Positions 25,101 to 36,200 of a stretch of DNA of 64,000 nucleotides are shown one piece after another. Location: contig NC_135558.1 of assembly GCF_964340395.1 (NCBI RefSeq), positions 2,422,501-2,486,500 of the forward strand. The letters run 5' to 3'. The translations under genes were made by a program, and so were the position numbers. Each line of letters opens with the position of its first letter. Position 1 is the first letter of the stretch. Origin of the DNA: Glandiceps talaboti (lineage: Eukaryota > Hemichordata > Enteropneusta > Spengelidae). The notes beneath the pieces were generated by a model that ran no database searches, was not told the origin of the DNA, and saw nothing but the letters and a program-made list of their open reading frames with translations.

Positions 25101-26721
25101 ACTACACATAAACGGTTAAAATTAGTTTGTAACTCCGAAAAACATAAAATACTATAGCTAAAATAAATGGCTTGCCATACATGACCCCCAAAAATATTGG
25201 ACATCTTTGATATTCTATTTTGAATGATGGAATTTAGTTTTTTGTTGTGAATTCTACACAGTGAATGAAATTATTCAAATTTATTTTATAATTAAACTGA
25301 AAGTTTTGTAAAGCTGGTAATATACTACAACTTGATACATAAGCTTACTCTTGTTTTAGTTCTAAGACTGCACACCTTTTTATTTTATATAAACAGAACT
25401 TAGGTCGTAGCTTTTGCAAAATTGGTGAATTCACAGATGTATAAGATTCCCAGGTCTACTCAATGTTTAAAACACATCCCAATAACTAATGCTATGCTCT
25501 ACGCTATACATAATAGATTATGTCATCAACAATTGTTTTTAAAGACTGTCCATTATGCATTATGCAATATAACACTACCAACAGGAATTTCTGGCGTTAT
25601 GCAATATGAAATATGTTAGAGAACGGAAAAATTAATCTGAAAATTAAGTTGATCAGGTTTGATAAGGTAGAAACGATGCTGTAATTTCTTACAGTAAGAC
25701 CTAGACAAAAACATTACTTGACCATGGTCCATGAAAAAAAAGATGCATACCATAATTTTGAATAAATTATCAATATAAATTGATTAATTATAGAATTTGT
25801 CATTCTTGATGAGGATTGTCATCCAAGACAGATCATACTGCCATCTAGTGGTCAGCTGTAACTATGCAATTTGTCATTCTGATGAGGATCGTCGACCAAG
25901 ACAGATCGGAAGTTCAATGCTCAAAAACTTCGAACTGCTTGTGTGTTATAACCCTTGTAAATCATAATTCATTAACTATTGGCAATTTTTACTTAACATG
26001 GGAATGGTTTGATGGTGAAAATCATCCTTATTGATTAATTTCCAAATTGGATCCATTCAAAATGTGTAATGCAAAAAAAGAGTATAAACAAAGGTTACTT
26101 TGTATGAACGTATGTTGTTATGTTACAATAGAGTTCTGAGATGCTGAAAGACAGGTGTACTAGTGTTGTTCCTCTCAATATCTACCAATATATATCTGTG
26201 ATTTTTTGTCTGCATAATAAACAGTACATGTACTCACAGTATTCTACTTACTGATTTATACTTCACCATCACTTGCAACTGACTGAACTCAAATCTGGTA
26301 TTAGGATATAACTTGCAAATGATCCGATAATGTAATTTATGATACGTATCAAAAAATGTACAGGAGCAGCCCTACTCTGCAATCAACAGTTCTAAGAATG
26401 CCAGAACACAATTGTGATTGGAAAGCAGGCATGTATCATACGACATTTACCTCAGATTTTGTGTCAGCACTTTGAGTTTTCTACAAACATGCCAACTTTT
26501 TAACAAGGATGGAAAATTTACATAATTCCATATGCAGAGCCAATCATAATACTTGGAGTAATCATGTGACATATAGCTGAACATTAACATTATATCGATG
26601 TTTTTTGTAAGTATTCTCACTTACAGCAAAGCAGCTATAAACCCAGCTTGTGCCACTTTCAATTAAAGATCTGGAGAAGAATAACAATCATAGAAGCCAC
26701 ACATCTGACTCGTCAATAACA

Positions 26722-26728
26722 TCTTTAT
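26722..26728 (-). terminator. Candidate distal polyadenylation signal for ADAR
   Basis: Read on the - strand, TTTTCAATAAAGATG is followed by a GT-rich stretch. If used, the 3' UTR would be about 6.2 kb. AATAAA also occurs on this strand near 30854 and 30363, so the true end is undetermined. Confidence 0.25.
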
Positions 26729-27504
26729 TGAAAATATACATAATACAAATGTACTTTCACATACGAATACTGGGTGCCAACAATGATGGAAAACTAGAAG
26801 TACGCAACTGTTGTCTTTTCTTAGATTTTCTAAAACTATATCAAACTATTTTTTGTTCAAAAACTTTTACAAACAGTGTTTAAAACATTTAAAACAAGAT
26901 TACTACACTTCATTACTTCTATCAATAAAATACACACAACTTTTTCAGATTTTTGAATTTCGATATGGTACTTTGGAGCCTTGTTTCTGCATCTGTCTAA
27001 AACTAGCATAACCCACAAGCTGGTATCTCTCTAAATATTTATATTCTTATAGTTTACCTGGTGTCTACTCAAGGCTTGTAGTTTTCATCATGGACAAAAA
27101 TTCCATGGAAAAAAAGGCAAGGAATGACATATTAATGAAGAAATTCCATGGAATGCAAATGTGAATGGAACTAGGAAAACTGGCTATGTAAAAACACACG
27201 CAACACATGGCATAAATGATGAAGCAAATAATGATAAAATGATTACAAAACATTTTTGAAGGCTTTGATAACTCATTAAATATATTAAAAACACAACACA
27301 AAACACACTCATGGTAAAATGGGTCTTTAGATGAGATAGAGACACCATGTTATGAACACGTCTTAATAATCTGTTCATATATATATATCTAGTACATTTC
27401 AAGATGTTGTATGCACTAAAAGTAAAATTTGCATATCTGAAAATGACTAACTGCTGTCAACATGAATTATAATCAAGGTGTTTTGTCAATACAACACTTT
27501 TGCA

Positions 27505-27985
27505 AATCTGTACTGTTGCTAGGCAACCTACTGCTGTTTTCATGACAGCTACCAATATGTACTGTTGCTAGGCAACCTGTTTTCATGACAGCTACCAAAA
27601 TGTACTGTTGCTAAATAAATATTGTTTACATCCCACTGATGGCAACCTTCATTGTTGCTAAGCAACCTAAGTTTCCAGGATGTTGCTACACTACCTAATA
27701 TTGTTGTTTCAACACTACTATGATGCCGTTTTGTTGCTAGGCAATATACTATTGTTTCCATGATGCTCCTACTACTAGTTCTGTTGTTTCTAAAACATAC
27801 CCTACTGTTGCTAGGCAATCTACTATTGTTACCATGACAATTCTCCACTAGATATGACCTAATCAATTTCATTGCTACAACAATACTGCTATATGTACAG
27901 TTGCTAGGTAGTCTTATGTTGTTACCATGACATATACAGAGTTGCTATGCATTCTAGTGCTGTTACTAGGCAGTATAGTCTGCTT
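27505..27985. repeat. Degenerate tandem repeat with X-box-like palindromes
   Basis: The near-palindrome GTTGCTAGGCAAC, or single-base variants, recurs at 27515, 27564, 27654, 27733 and 27807, with partial forms near 27606, 27900 and 27942. The copies are often spaced by TTTTCATGACAGCTACCA-like or TTGTTACCATGACA segments. The palindrome matches the RFX X-box form of two inverted GTTGCY halves. It could be protein-binding or only an expanded repeat. Confidence 0.75.
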
Positions 27986-28423
27986 TAATTGTAGAATAAT
28001 TCATAAAACAGAGAAATCCCATGAATGAATTTTGAATCCTGTCCACACAGTACACACCTATGATAAAACTTTCTTAAAAACAAAAAACACAAACAAAAAA
28101 CATTGATTAAAAATTTAAAACTATAAAATTTAAAAAAACAATCACAATTAATTCATCAACGTGAAACTAAATAGCAAACTGGTTTCCCAGCACTACAGTT
28201 GTGAAAGCACTGCCAACTACAACAAACAAAAATTTGAAAATAAATTCCAAAAATGCAACCAAATCAAAACACTTTAACAGGAAATCAAGATATATACCAT
28301 CAGGTCCATCACCAAAAAAAAGTTAAAGAAAATGTCCAGCTAGAGTTATTTCTACCTTTAGTATATTTGTATTGATTTCTGCTATCACCTTTAATGGTAT
28401 GATTTTGCATGAAACTACCACAC

Positions 28424-28672
28424 CTCAGAAATCTCACAAAGAAGCTCTACTGCATTTTACATGTTCAGCCATTTTGTAGATTTCCTGCAAGGGTTTATGG
28501 GACACTCCTTGGCGATGACATCACAAATACAAAGAGTGTACATGTAAAGAAAAAGAGATTTGGGTATTTGTGACATCATCACCTAATGTTTCCCATAAAC
28601 CATTGCAGAAAATCCTCAAAATGGCTGAACACATGTCAAGTGCAATAGAACTTTTTTACCAGATTTCAAAGT
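28424..28672. mobile_element. Hairpin-forming inverted repeat, about 250 bp
   Basis: The arm with GTTCAGCCATTTTGTAGATT, GGGTTTATGGGA and GATGACATCACAAATAC is repeated inverted as GTATTTGTGACATCATCA, TCCCATAAACC and AAAATGGCTGAACA. The loop is about 35 nt. Probably a MITE; no coding capacity. Confidence 0.7.
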
Positions 28673-29343
28673 TGAGTAAGCCGTCAATGATTTATTTTAC
28701 CCCACAATCATGTATGTTGGTATTGTAATTTATACAAACGGCAGAAATAAGTCTTGGACTTTTCCTGTATCTGGTATTCTATTGTCCTGGTCCACTCATT
28801 TAAATACGTTACTCTCAGGTTATCACAAAGTTTCATCAAGTTGTTAAATTTACTGTCTTAAAACAGTTTTAGTTCCATAACAAAATGTTGTTATCAATAT
28901 AACTTTTGGAACAATCACACTGAAAAGCAGCGGCACTTTATGCTATATAATACAGTATTATCACCTGCAGGTCAAGAACTTGGCAGTATACATGCCACAT
29001 TTTGAAGGAATAATGATCAGAAAAATGAGAACTGAACGATGTCAACAGAAGTTTATTACTGACAGCATAAGTAAACAAAGATGGTGGTATGCCACTTGCT
29101 GGTTGCTATGGTAATGTTCTTATCTACATTTCTATGACCTGTTACCTTGTCAACAGTATACTCTGCAAATATAAAATGGCCTGTAATATTACATGTTTGT
29201 TTTTCTACAAACGTCAATATACTAACCAAGGAACTGCTTAAAATCATGGATGCTGTGCATTCACAGTGTCTTAACTAGACAAAACTGAAATGGCGTTCAT
29301 ACTGTTCTCAATGTCTTGTATACTGAGCTACATGTTACTCTCA

Positions 29344-29961
29344 TTAAAGGGACAAGGACCTTCATTAGAAACTATTTTTATCTAAAATTTAAATACAAAA
29401 CTTGCTTAGTACCATATTTATATTGATTTGTAAGTTGGAATATGCCTATACACCTCGACGTATCTTAACAGCTCTTTTGCATATACATTTTCACTATGTT
29501 CCTGCAGCGGCAATTTTTAGCCACTCCCAAAAACCTTACCAAACCATTCAGTTTGCCTAACTACTATGCCCAGAGATCGGTATTTATTCTGGTTTTTGGA
29601 TTAACAAAATAACTTCAAAAAATAATGTGAAACAACAAGAAACTCATCAATTGCAGAAAAACTAAAAAAATGTCTAGAAAGTTGTTATTGTGCATACAGG
29701 AGCTTATCTGTACAAAGTTTTTACACATTTGATAATTTTGATTTTAATACAAAAATGGACTTAGTCTATGTTGTTTCACATTGTTTTACAAGTAGAAAAA
29801 CCTAGTAAAATGTGAATTATCAATCCAAAATCCATATGGCCATGTTTAATGATTGCTGGGGACGATTAAATATGTTTTATGAAGTATAATTATTTTATGT
29901 AAATCTCCAGATGAAACAAAAATAACAGAATAACTTTCAAATCTGGTCCATGCCCCTTTAA
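29344..29961. mobile_element. Palindromic element with TTAAAGGG-type ends, about 620 bp
   Basis: The ends TTAAAGGGACAAGGACC and GGTCCATGCCCCTTTAA are inverted. The inner arms AATGTGAAACAAC and GTTGTTTCACATT also pair. The inner part (GACTTAGTCTATG, AATCCATATGGCCATG) belongs to the same family as the elements at 31128 and 54968. Confidence 0.65.
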
Positions 29962-30690
29962 ACTATGTCATTTTCACTGCTTTAATTTCATGACTTCTGA
30001 ATTTTGTAACATGCTATGTTACCTTACATTACAAACAAACAAACTAAATCCTTCAAATTTGGTTTGTTTTGTCCAACTTTCTTACAGCTGATCACCAGAT
30101 TTGCAAACTTCAAATACTGTAACACATATACTTTGGTGTGACCCAACCAACTGAATTCTTGGTTCAGGATCTTACCTTGCAATATGGATTGTTATATGAA
30201 GATCCTCTAATGACAATATATGTAATGAGGTAAGGAGGAACAACAACTAAAACTTCAAAACGTCACAAACACATTCTACAGTAAGTATCATAAACACCAA
30301 ACAAGAGAACTTTATATAACCCATAACACCAAGTAAAGCATTTCCTCTATCGTACCACAATCGTTTATTGCATCCATATCAAGTGTAAAAGTATACTGTT
30401 TCATTGCTAATTGTAACATCGTGACTTGAATTCGTACATAAACAACGGTCCCTGATTTGGATTAAAAGATTACCGCTAAAGCAAATAAGTGACATCTTCG
30501 CACCAAGGGAAAACCGCGTTTCTAGTCTGTTCTCTATAGTGGTCTGAGATTGACCACATTAGAAAGGCCACATGCTAGGCTTGTAACTAAATTAATTCAA
30601 ACTTGATATGAATGCTATAAACAATGTAGCACATAGAGAAAGTGTTTAATACTAAAGTGTATTATATGATATACGGTACTATATAACTAT

Positions 30691-31032
30691 AGTCTCGATT
30701 CCAACTGTGGTCTACTAACCACAGTCTGGTCAAACGAGTCCTGAGATGAAATTTAAAATTCATCCACAGCCACCCACACAGTCATTAACATCATGTCTTT
30801 GTTAATCAATCACAAAATTCTAACCAATAACACAGTCCCTCATAAAGTTAGTGTTTATTGGGACAGGTATGTAATGTCCAAATATGGTATATTTGTCAGC
30901 TCAGGATGCTACTTGTACACAATTAGGTCACTATAGCAGTTGCAGTTCAGTGATTGGATGAACAACTTTTTGTGCTAATCGAGCTCGTTTGACCAGACTG
31001 TGATTTAGTAGACCACAGTTGAAATCCTGACT
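30691..31032. mobile_element. MITE-like element with about 50-bp terminal inverted repeats
   Basis: The left end CCAACTGTGGTCTACTAACC and ACAGTCTGGTCAAACGAG reappear inverted as CTCGTTTGACCAGACTGT and TAGTAGACCACAGTTG. The interior is non-coding. Confidence 0.75.
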
Positions 31033-31127
31033 AATATATCTATAGAGCTACACTCAAAATATATATCACTTTAACAGCAGTTTATAAATATGTGTACATG
31101 CATAATATAATATCACTGATTGCAGCC

Positions 31128-31449
31128 TTTAAAGTGACCATATGGATTCGGATTGGGTATTTAGTAATGGGGAAAACAATTTTATCATGGCTTCTTATTT
31201 GAAAAATCAACGTGAAACAACATAGACCAAGTCTATGTTTGTACTTTGCAAAAAGCTAAAACATTTGTAAAAATGTTTGTTATTATATGTACAATAACAA
31301 TACACATTTAACAATCTATTAAGTTACAAACACAGACTTGGTCTATGTTTCACAATGTGTTTTCAAGTAGGAAGCCATGATAAAATTGTTCTATAAAATA
31401 AAAATCCAAACTAAATACCCCAATCCTCATCCATATATGGCCACTTTAA
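31128..31449. mobile_element. Near-perfect palindromic MITE, about 320 bp
   Basis: The arms pair over most of their length: TTTAAAGTGACCATATGGAT with CATCCATATATGGCCACTTT at the ends, CATAGACCAAGTCTATG with CAGACTTGGTCTATG inside. The centre is AAATGTTTGTTATTATATGT and ACAATAACAATACACATTT. It would fold into a long hairpin if transcribed. Confidence 0.8.
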
Positions 31450-31454
31450 CAAAC

Positions 31455-31740
31455 TATGTTTACATTGCACAATAAAACTGTCAAGATACCTTATAACTGT
31501 GTTCATTGCACAATATCACCGATTGTCAACTTGACATGTGTATACATTGCACAGTAATACTTAATGTGCAGCTTTTAAATATGTGTTCATTGCACAATAA
31601 CACTGCCAACCCAATGTATATATGTCTTCACTGCACAATAACACTGAATGTTGACGTCATATAAGACATCATGTACTCTGGGTAATCACAGAGGTTGTTG
31701 ACTAATAAATGTGTACATTGCACACTAACACTGACTGTGT
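31455..31740. repeat. Degenerate tandem repeat around CATTGCACAATAACACTG
   Basis: Five to six copies, about 60 bp apart, of a (T)GTGTTCATTGCACAATAAC-like block. Confidence 0.65.
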
Positions 31741-32756
31741 ACAGAGTTTTAGTTTCCATTATACACAGCACATGTGTGTCCCGTTTCTACAATACAATAC
31801 AATTACGTTTATATTTTTCTCTTCTTTATATCACTGATTCTATAAAATACATCTTTTTAAAATAAACACAACAGTGAACATGATTACATCCACTAAAGTC
31901 TTTCAACACAATTTTGAAAACGTTAGTATTTTAATTTTCTCGCAGTTGTAAAGTTGACGTAGCTAAACACTATCACCATGGTCACCATTACAACACTTTT
32001 TTGGAGAACGGTCTTGTATATATGTTACAAACACATAGACAAAACTAGTACATCAAATACATGTTTTGTAAGCATGACATTTACTACTGTCCTTCTTTTG
32101 GTACAAGTATACTCTCCATTGAACTGCATTCAGGTGGGCACGACAATTCCATATTGTACTAATTCAGAGAAAGTATGAGTGGTCGTCCGATATGCATGTC
32201 TAGATGAAGCGTTTTTCGTTTGTTGATAAACATGAATAACTAAAAATATCATGCAATATGTACAGATATCCGTACTTTACATGTTAACATGTCATAATAG
32301 AGAGTACTTTGTGATTTCATCTGTGTAAGTTTTCCTACAGTCTAAGAACCCTGATCACTGTATAGAGTATTCCTAAATCCACAAATAGGCAATACAATCT
32401 TATCACATATCTCCATGACGGTATTTGCATGATTTCTAATGGTATTTTACTTTCATAAGCAAACTGAGTGAAAGTGCAGCGAGAAAACACTACAAATACA
32501 TGAGTGCAAATACATGAGTATCCACTCTGGGCACTGTTACAGACGTTCATCTGAGACTGCAAGATGTGTACAATTACAACATGATTTTTGTATATATCAT
32601 GGAAAGCTCACATTAATTTGTATATGCAGGTATGCAACAATGCTTTTCACATTTCAATACAATCACACATTTCTTCAGAATGTTTTATCTATAAGGCCAG
32701 ATGTTATGTATGGAGTGACTGCATCACTCTAAGGATAGTGTGGATTTTATGCCAAG

Positions 32757-32894
32757 TTACTCTCGAAACTAAATTTTGTATGAATGTGTTTAAAGCCAAA
32801 ATATCATACACGATGAAGTCATAAATTACTCTTGAAACTATATTTTGTATGAATGTATTTAAAGCCAAAATATTGTACCCAATGAAGTCACAAC
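32757..32894. repeat. Two-copy 70-bp direct repeat in the ADAR 3' UTR
   Basis: TTTTGTATGAATGTGTTTAA-AGCCAAAATAT-GATGAAGTCA is repeated with few changes, 56-193 nt after the ADAR stop. Confidence 0.85.
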
Positions 32895-32949
32895 ACAAAT
32901 AATATGTAGTCAATATGCCTTGGTGAAAACTTATCAGATTTGACACCAC

Positions 32950-33202
32950 CTAGACACACTCTTCTTCTTTGGTTGTAAACATTTCTTCCTCTGGGGGTTT
33001 CTCCATCCACTTACCAAATCCATTTTTGTCAAAACACTCCATCATGAATGCCTTTGCTTCTTGATACTCTCTTGCCATCTTCTTGGCCTTATGGTAAGTG
33101 TTGGCCTGCAAAACATCCTGTCGTTTCATCTTTTCACAGACACTGCGGAATTCTTTATAGAGTGATGCTTTTGCAACTTGAGATACATTGGACTGACCAG
33201 TT
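32950..33202 (-). CDS. ADAR: ADAR exon 9: deaminase C-terminus and stop
   Basis: Acceptor tttcttctctcctag. Encodes [38 protein letters not shown] and [13 protein letters not shown], then a TAG stop at 32952-32950. The Tyr-x-x-Ala-Lys and GxWxxKP elements are the family C-terminal signature. Confidence 0.96.
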
Positions 33203-36200
33203 CTAGGAGAGAAGAAACAAGTCCAATATTAACGTTTTTATTACTGACTCTGTAATAATTTGTACAAGAAATGGAGACTTAAACACTCTTGAAGTAAGCA
33301 AATAGTAACTAAAATGTAAAACTCAAAAGACTGCTTTCAAAAGGAAAGTAAAGATCAAAATTTGGCCAAAACTGTCATCCATTTCTGTTTTTGTTTGTTT
33401 ATCATTAATGGTACTATAGACCATACACATATACACATGTATGGTCTATGATGCTACAATGGCAGGCATACACAGTTGTGTTAAGTTGCACGCTTCGGAA
33501 TGTGAATGCGCGCCAGCATTGGCATCTTATGTCCATAAGGCAAAACATATGACTTTGTGTTTGACCACTTGGACAAAAGATGTCAACGTGCTCACAAAAA
33601 TTCCACTCTCTTTCACGTTTGTGTTCTAAACATGTAACTAAACACAACTTAGTACATGTAATTACGTGTACAAGATCTAACGTGTATCAAAACCGCTCTA
33701 CTATCGAACTGATATACATTGATACAAAACAACATATCATTTTGTTTATGACTAATCTTCCACAGATATAAACAAACTGTTCGCTATTGTTTTGTAACAA
33801 TGTAACAGTTTGACAGCGTGATAAGGAGAAGACTTTTCAGTATCTCCAAAGCCAGTAGTAACTGTCCACCACTGATAAAATGATGTTATGATCACAGACA
33901 TCTGTATATATAAGTGGGCTTGTAGCTTTTGTTTGAAGATAAGGAAATTGTATGTCTACAAAGTGCATAATTAGCACACAACAGTTACCTTTCTAGGCAT
34001 CTTCCTTTAGTTCCATCGGTGACTTCAGCTTTGGGATCATTTATACACCAATTAATACTCAGAGCTTTAGTCTTCTCGGTTTCTCTCGGAGGATCAAATG
34101 CAGTAACACAACCTAACTGTGGGTGATGTAACTGATAAGGTGCTGGTAACGTTGAATTGTACTCTCTGTCTTGGGATTTGTGACTTAATCGACAACATAG
34201 AGCTCTGGACAAATGACCATGATGATACAGTGATCCTAAATTCAAATATAAATCATGAAATTTTCATAAATAATTTGTAGATGAAATCATATATACATGT
34301 AGTTTTGCCCTGAATCATTGGTGTGTCTTGGCACTGGTTGATCATCAATCTGAGCATTACAACATAACACTATTCAGGTGATGAAACATAATAATAATAG
34401 TTTTATTTCGAGAGCAAGCTCATAAACAAAATAAATTGCACGAACAACATAAAAAACAGACACAAAAAGACTAATTTACAGTACACATTTAAAAACACTT
34501 CACTGCACACTATTTACAATGCAATAAATATGCAGTTGCTATTTCAACAAAAATGGCCTTGTAGAAAGTATTATTCTCACTGTACCCACATATCATGCAT
34601 GCATTATTGAAACTTAATTAAGCCAACCGCAAAGTTGTGATAAAATCAACAAATTGATTGATGCTACAGTATAGATGTAACTCTCATTAAATATGCATAA
34701 TTTATAAATGTCATTTTATTCAGTATTTGACACAGGTGATGACACCCTGTATCTATAAAACACTTAATGCAATATCCTTTTATATCATTTCTGTATGACT
34801 TTTTGAAACATCACCGTTTTCAAATTAAAAAAAAGTTATTCTAGAAGTGTACCATATGGTATAATCACAACCCTGGGGACTCGCTCCTATACATTTTGTG
34901 CAAGTAAAATCATGACCCATTGCGTACACTCCTATTATACACTACTGATCGATATAACGCATGATTCCGAGGCCTAATACCCTCTCTTTTAGGGATAGAC
35001 ATGTACAACACATTCTGGTTATCAGAAAGAAGAAAGATTATACACATTGGCCACTAGGGGGTGCTATTCTGAGGTAGATTTTCAAACTGAAGTGTGCATC
35101 CATTACCAACAGTGATATTTGTCAAGCAAGACAATAAAATGTAGCAATGTAGGTAAGATTTTTGTTGAGGAGACCATAAAATGCAGCACTGTTAGTAAAA
35201 TTTTTGTCAAGCCAGGCAATTTTCATTTTTTTTTTCATCATTTTGATTGTAGTTTATAAACTAAGCTTAGACTACTCTAAGGCTTGACACGAATTTGACA
35301 CTCACCTAGTGTAACAGAAGCAAGGTATATGGGTTCAATAAAATGTGTCAGCAACGCCCCCTGTAGACCCAGTATATTCCATCTAGCAATTTTATCACTG
35401 CAGGACATAGTACGCAATCTTTCTCCACGGATAATACCATCCCAAGTTTGAACGGAGCTGTCTGGATCAATCGGAATGGTACCTTCACCTATGGAAAAAC
35501 AAGATGATATAAGAGTCAGATGTCGAATATGGAAAGTGTCAGAATAATCAAATACGAAATAAAATCCTTGATCAAGTTAGAAAAATCACACATAAAATAG
35601 TCTTGGTGACCAAAACAATTTCTGTTAAAGTTTAAAATTTCTCAGATTTTACAATAAATAAAGTCCAAATAACTAGTAACCACAATCACCGGTATATTAG
35701 CTTTCCAACCTCCTTCAATTTTGTTTCATAGCAAGCTCTGAATACTGTTGTATGTATATGTGGATATAATAGTTTTCCTACCTCCTTCCATTTTCGTTCG
35801 TAGCAAGCCCTGAATACTTTTTGTAAATGTAGGTTGATGACTTGCATTCCCTGTAAAGTCCTCACATCTAGTCCCTGCCAATGCTTCCCCACTACTATCG
35901 CCCCTAGAAAACTGGGCGCCATCACCACAAGGGGCAGTACTGATATACAAATGGAATGTAATTCCTTGTTGAACTCCCAGCTTTCCTGATGGTTTACTCT
36001 CAAAGATTGTCTCCGCTGGGTTTTCCAAATACTTGTCTAATTGTTGATACAGATACCTGTGAATAGAAACAATGTCAGGATAAAAATTAACTGGATATGT
36101 TAATTTTAAGATATAGTACAACCTGTGTAAAACCACCAGTGCGTTTACTTGCTCCAGGTATGTAGAAATGGGACAAGATTCATGCAAAGACAGACAATGT

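Larger units (their letters stand above)
21350..26721. other. Intergenic AT-rich region, no gene recognised
   Basis: The distal receptor 3' UTR may extend to about 22.1 kb. Beyond that, no open frame shows family features. A stretch at 24290-24435 ending CAACTTTGAG then GTATGTGAG looks like a noncoding first exon with a donor, but has no other support. Confidence 0.45.
26729..32949 (-). other. ADAR 3' flank, possibly a long 3' UTR, rich in inverted repeats
   Basis: No exon of a further gene was recognised here. The interval holds an X-box-like palindrome cluster, four hairpin elements and degenerate direct repeats (listed separately). How much is transcribed as ADAR 3' UTR is unknown. Confidence 0.4.
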
